This document shows, one piece after another, positions 34,332 to 37,256 of a DNA stretch of 37,256 nucleotides (positions within the stretch are counted from its first letter, which is position 1; the number at the start of each line of letters is the position of its first letter). The notes under the pieces were generated by a model. That model made no database searches. It had not been told where the DNA came from and worked only from the letters and a program-made list of their open reading frames with translations. Position numbers and translations under genes: made by a program. The stretch is taken from assembly GCA_028287065.1 (NCBI GenBank), contig JAQBQJ010000548.1:1-37256 (forward strand), read 5' to 3'. This DNA comes from Labilithrix sp. (lineage in GTDB: Bacteria > Myxococcota_A > Polyangia > Polyangiales > Polyangiaceae).

Positions 34332-35231
34332 TCACCCGAGCAGATAGCGTTCGCCGCTGTCGCACAGCATCGTGACGACTGGGCCTTTCACGCGCGTCGC
34401 GATTTCGCATGCAACATGCACGTTGGCGCCCGATGACGGGCCCACGAGGAAGCCCTCTTCCCGCGCGAGGCGCCGGGCCATCTTGTCCGCGGCGATGTCG
34501 CCCACGCCGATCACCTCGTCGACGAGCGACCGATCGAGGATCTTCGGGATGAAGCCCGCTCCGAGGCCCTGGATGCCGTGCAGCCCGGGCTCTCCACCCG
34601 ACAGCACTGCGCTCCGCGACGGCTCCACCGCAACGACGAGCACGTCCGGCCGCTCCTTATCGAGGATGCGCCCGACGCCCGTGAGGGTCCCGCCAGTGCC
34701 CACGCCGGCCACGAACGCCGCGAGGTCGGGGACGGCATCGAGGATCTCGCGCGCCGTCGTGCGCGCGTGGACGTCCGGGTTCGCCGCATTGTCGAACTGC
34801 CGCGGCATGAACGCGTTCTCGGTCCGCGCGACGATCGACTCCGCCGCGGACACCGCACCCGCCATTCCCCCGTCCGCCGGTGTGATCACGATCTCCGCGC
34901 CGTAGGCACGCAGGATCCGGCGCCGCTCGACGCTCATGTCCTCGGGCATGACGAGGATGCAGCGATAGCCGCGCACCGCCGCGATCATCGCGAGCGCGAT
35001 CCCCGTGTTGCCGCTCGTCGCCTCGACGACGACGCTTCCCTCGCGCAGCTCGCCGCTCTTCTCGGCGGCTTCGACCATCGCGAGCGCTGGACGGTCCTTC
35101 ACGCTTCCACTCGGGTTTTTCGCCTCGACCTTCACCAGCACGCGCGTGCCCGGCGGCGGAATGCGCCGGAGCTCGACGAGGGGCGTGTCGCCGATCAGCT
35201 CCAGCACGCTCCCGAGGATCCGTCCCGCCAT
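34332..35231 (-). CDS. O-acetylserine sulfhydrylase/cysteine synthase
   Basis: A 299-residue PLP enzyme of the cysteine synthase fold. The PLP Lys is Lys45 in NPSGSVKDRPA; the substrate loop is TSGNTG (72-77); the phosphate loop is GVGTGGTLTGVG (175-186); and GPSSGANV near the C-terminus binds the pyridine nitrogen. FDNAANPDVHARTTAREIL is typical of cysteine synthases rather than cystathionine beta-synthase. No C-terminal CBS or regulatory domain. CysK or CysM type cannot be told apart with certainty; the length (299) fits CysM-like. It lies 36 bases after the asparaginase gene on the same strand. Confidence 0.94.
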   Translation of the reverse strand: MAGRILGSVLELIGDTPLVELRRIPPPGTRVLVKVEAKNPSGSVKDRPALAMVEAAEKSGELREGSVVVEATSGNTGIALAMIAAVRGYRCILVMPEDMSVERRRILRAYGAEIVITPADGGMAGAVSAAESIVARTENAFMPRQFDNAANPDVHARTTAREILDAVPDLAAFVAGVGTGGTLTGVGRILDKERPDVLVVAVEPSRSAVLSGGEPGLHGIQGLGAGFIPKILDRSLVDEVIGVGDIAADKMARRLAREEGFLVGPSSGANVHVACEIATRVKGPVVTMLCDSGERYLLG

Positions 35232-35267
35232 GAGCGGAGCGTATCGCGTCCGCCCGGCGCGTGCTCG

Positions 35268-36281
35268 CTACGCGTCGCGTTCGCCGACTGCGCTCGCGCC
35301 GAAGTACGCGCGGAGGTCGTCGCCCGCGCCGTGACGGGCAAGGCCGATCATCATCTTCGCGAGCGCAGCCTCGACCGTCATGTCACCGCCCGAGATGGCG
35401 CCGGCGGCTGCCGCCGCGGCTCCGCCCTCGTAGCGTCCGAGGTCGACGAAGCCCCGCAAGCACTGCGACACGACGACGACGGGGACCCCGCGCTCGCGCG
35501 CCTCCTCGAGCGCCGGGATGAGCGAGCCACCGAGGTTGGGCAGCGTCCCCGTCCCGTAAGCCTCGAGAACGAGGCCGCGAACCCCGAGGCGAATCGCGCC
35601 GCGCACGAGATCCGGATCGAGGCCCGGAAACACGCGCACCGCGAGCACCCGCGGCTCGAGCCGGTCGTCGAAGGCCGCGAGCGGCCTCGGAGTCGCGACG
35701 TGCGGCGCGACCTCGATGCCGATGCCGAGCTCGACGAGCGGCGGCAGGTTCGGCGAGTCGAACGCGCTGAAGCCCCAGGCATCACGCTTCGTCGCCCGCA
35801 CGCCGCGCAGGGCGCGCGAGCCGGAGGCAATGCATACCTCGGGCACGGGCAGCGTCGCGACCAGCGCCGCGTCGATCAAGTTCTGACGTGCGTCCGTCCG
35901 CACCTCGACGATCGGCTTCTGCGAGCCGGTCAGCACCACCGGCTTGGGCAACGGCCCGAGCAACAGCGCGAGCGCGCTTGCCGTGTACGCCATCGTGTCG
36001 GTGCCGTGCACGATGACGATGCCGTCGTAGCTCGCGAGCTGCGCGTGTACCTCGCGCGCGATGGTCACCCAGTCGGCCGGCTGCATGTTGGCCGAGTCCA
36101 TGTGGAACAACAGCCGCGTGTCGAGGTCGGCGATGCGCGCGAGGCTCGGCACCTCGGCGACGAGATCGCGGCTCGTCCGCTCCTCGTCGAGCGTGAGCGG
36201 CCGCTTTGCGGCGCCGCTCGCCGGCGGGACCATGAGCATCGTCCCGCCCGTCAGGAGGAGGAGCAGGCGCGGGCGCGACAT
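35268..36281 (-). CDS. Type I L-asparaginase (AnsA-like)
   Basis: A 337-residue protein with the two catalytic Thr motifs: TGGTM (residues 11-15) and VHGTDTMAYTASAL (about 91-104). The VLTGSQKPIVEVRTDARQNLIDA segment matches the cytoplasmic AnsA type. No signal peptide is seen, supporting a cytoplasmic low-affinity enzyme that makes Asp and ammonia from Asn. It is 3 bases after the polysaccharide-export gene, which is an odd partner and may simply reflect compaction. The start ATG gives MSRPRLLLLLTGGT, the normal length. The C-terminus carries an Ala/Gly-rich stretch. Confidence 0.93.
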   Translation of the reverse strand: MSRPRLLLLLTGGTMLMVPPASGAAKRPLTLDEERTSRDLVAEVPSLARIADLDTRLLFHMDSANMQPADWVTIAREVHAQLASYDGIVIVHGTDTMAYTASALALLLGPLPKPVVLTGSQKPIVEVRTDARQNLIDAALVATLPVPEVCIASGSRALRGVRATKRDAWGFSAFDSPNLPPLVELGIGIEVAPHVATPRPLAAFDDRLEPRVLAVRVFPGLDPDLVRGAIRLGVRGLVLEAYGTGTLPNLGGSLIPALEEARERGVPVVVVSQCLRGFVDLGRYEGGAAAAAAGAISGGDMTVEAALAKMMIGLARHGAGDDLRAYFGASAVGERDA

Positions 36282-36284
36282 CGC

Positions 36285-36890
36285 TCAGAACAGCCGCTGA
36301 TCGACCTTGATCGTGTCGCCCTGCTGGAGCTTCACGTCGGCGCGCGCGTTGTCGGTGATGGCGTCGACGCTGATGATCGCGTTGACGGACTTCGTGCCGC
36401 CGACGAGGCGGATCACCTGCACGTGATTGGTGTCGGCGAGCGGCGTGAACCAGCCGACGGCAGAAATCGCCTGCACGAGCGTCATCCCGTCTTGGTAGGG
36501 GAGCGGACCGGGCTTCACGACCTGCCCGATGATCTGGATCTTCTTCGAGTTGAACTGCTTGACCTTGACCTGGACCTGCGGCGCCACGAGGAACTTCGAC
36601 TCGACGAGCTGCTCGCGGATCGCGGACGCGATCTGACGCGGCTCGAGGCCGGCCACCTTGATGCCCTGCGTGTAGGGGAAGTCGAGCGAGCCGTCGGGCT
36701 GGATCTCGTAGTCCTTCGGGAGCTTGTCTTCGCCGAGAACGATGACCTCGAGCACGTCGCCGGGCCCCACCTGGAGGTTCACGACCGGCGCGGGCAGATC
36801 GTGCGGCGGCGGGTAGTTGCGCCCGCAGCCGAGCGCCGCGACGACGAGCGCGCCGAGCGCAACGAAGCGGAGAAGGAGGCGAGCGATCAC
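36285..36890 (-). CDS. Polysaccharide export outer-membrane lipoprotein (Wza-type)
   Basis: From GTG 36890 the protein has 201 residues with a lipoprotein signal ending AALGC (Cys22). An ATG at 36938 would add 16 hydrophilic residues and is the alternative start; neither has a strong ribosome site. The mature protein opens with LQVGPGDVLEVIVLGEDKL, the hallmark of the Poly_export domain, then KDYEIQPDGSLDFPYTQGIKVAGLEPRQIASAIREQL, and a SLBB-like part (IIGQVVKPGPLPYQDGMTLVQAISAVGG-type). Such proteins form the outer-membrane channel for capsule or exopolysaccharide. It is short compared with Wza (about 380), having one SLBB repeat. A partial beta-barrel gene lies upstream on the same strand. 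Confidence 0.9.
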   Translation of the reverse strand: MIARLLLRFVALGALVVAALGCGRNYPPPHDLPAPVVNLQVGPGDVLEVIVLGEDKLPKDYEIQPDGSLDFPYTQGIKVAGLEPRQIASAIREQLVESKFLVAPQVQVKVKQFNSKKIQIIGQVVKPGPLPYQDGMTLVQAISAVGWFTPLADTNHVQVIRLVGGTKSVNAIISVDAITDNARADVKLQQGDTIKVDQRLF

Positions 36891-36940
36891 GCGAAGGTCA
36901 CCATGAGGACGCTGAGTGGCGGAGAGAGGCCCGCTCATTC

Positions 36941-36956
36941 AGGACTTCGTAGTCCT
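36941..36956 (-). promoter_or_regulatory. Perfect hairpin upstream of the export gene
   Basis: AGGACT and AGTCCT form a 6-base inverted repeat around TCGT, 44 bases after the upstream gene's stop. On the minus-strand message the GGAGG at its outer edge lies within the stem. If the ATG at 36938 is used, the hairpin sits 2 bases before it and could mask translation; if GTG 36890 is used it is a leader hairpin. Neither has been shown. Confidence 0.4.
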
Positions 36957-37000
36957 CCGTGTCGGCGCAGGTCAAGGCTGCCGGTGCTACGCGCGCGCGA

Positions 37001-37256
37001 TCAGAAGAAGTAGCGGACGCCCGCAAACGCCTGGAACCGTCGCCAGCTGAGGTCGTACAGGGCGGACGGCCCGCCGCCGGCCGCGACACCACCAGCGTCG
37101 AGCGACACGTCGCTGATCATCTGGGCGTAGTCGAACGTCGCGTTCAGGCCCAGCGCCGGGGTGACACGGTACTCGAGGAAGAGCGTGCCTCCGATGCGGT
37201 AGTTCGTGAAGTCGCCGGTGGGCGCGCCGTTCGCGCCGTTGACCGCCACGGGTCCG
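37001..37256 (-). CDS. Outer-membrane beta-barrel protein (partial, C-terminus)
   Basis: The last 84 residues of a protein whose beginning lies beyond the right edge; the frame is open at 37256. Strands alternate with turns (YRIGGTLFLEYRVTPALGLNATFDYAQM, WRRFQAFAGVRYFF), and the protein ends in Phe, the C-terminal signature recognised by the BAM complex. This supports an outer-membrane barrel, perhaps the partner of the Wza-type lipoprotein encoded downstream after 110 bases. The internal GTG at 37249 is not a start, since the frame continues upstream without a stop. Family cannot be named from this fragment. Confidence 0.8.
   Translation of the reverse strand, partial: GPVAVNGANGAPTGDFTNYRIGGTLFLEYRVTPALGLNATFDYAQMISDVSLDAGGVAAGGGPSALYDLSWRRFQAFAGVRYFF

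Noticed and set aside
34578-37013. Plus-strand open frame of 811 codons
   Set aside because: It lies opposite cysteine synthase, asparaginase and Wza-type genes and has the Arg/His/Asp/Leu-rich composition of an antisense frame.

Overview
The window is very GC-rich, densely coded chromosomal DNA. I infer a myxobacterium-like member of Myxococcota/Polyangia. The reasons are the codon use (G/C in nearly every third position), at least eight predicted lipoproteins (several Cys-rich with no recognised family), a MoxR ATPase, FAAL and PerR/rubrerythrin genes, and a polysaccharide-export lipoprotein. No rRNA, tRNA, CRISPR array, transposase or phage gene was seen, and no gene-free stretch exceeds 300 bases.

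Layout. (1) 1-2533: a MerR regulator and a VIT/VWA protein (cut by the left edge), minus strand, joined by an ATGA overlap behind a TTGACA box that overlaps an inverted repeat. (2) 2675-3115: a small Cys-rich lipoprotein. (3) 3120-10288: a minus-strand gene run reading ACP, two-part ketosynthase, lipoprotein, second two-part ketosynthase, NTF2-like lipoprotein, metallophosphoesterase. It looks like a small type II fatty-acid/polyketide-like locus with export or anchoring partners but without reductase, dehydratase or acyltransferase genes. (4) 10437-17276: enoyl-CoA hydratase, a lipoprotein with a caspase-like His/Cys arrangement, a QEGLA-motif (DUF1704) protein, a beta-helix lipoprotein and a MOSC protein. 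(5) 17269-21661: MoxR ATPase, a single-TM miniprotein with a flippase-like membrane protein, a Cys-rich lipoprotein, an RluA-type pseudouridine synthase and a small conserved-looking protein.

(6) 21938-27173: a fatty acyl-AMP ligase, then a peroxide-defence operon: a PerR-type Fur protein with all expected ligands, rubrerythrin, a GlpC/HdrD-like Fe-S protein, a DUF3501 protein and a hotdog thioesterase. A PerR-box-like sequence lies inside the promoter of the regulator gene. (7) 32289-27170 (minus): mazG, rlmN, an outer-membrane-type protein, a Cys-rich secreted protein, a lipoprotein and an Lgt-like diacylglyceryl transferase. The last five are chained by overlapping stop/start codons. (8) 32311-34325: AI-2E-type permease and a PaaG-like isomerase. 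(9) 37256-34332 (minus): C-terminus of a beta-barrel protein, a Wza-type export lipoprotein, an AnsA-type asparaginase and a cysteine synthase.

The main points of interest are the paired ketosynthases whose second halves have lost the nucleophile, the PerR operon and its candidate operator, the divergent Lgt beside lipoprotein genes, the probable ATT start of the pseudouridine synthase, the caspase-like lipoprotein and the MerR-VIT/VWA pair.
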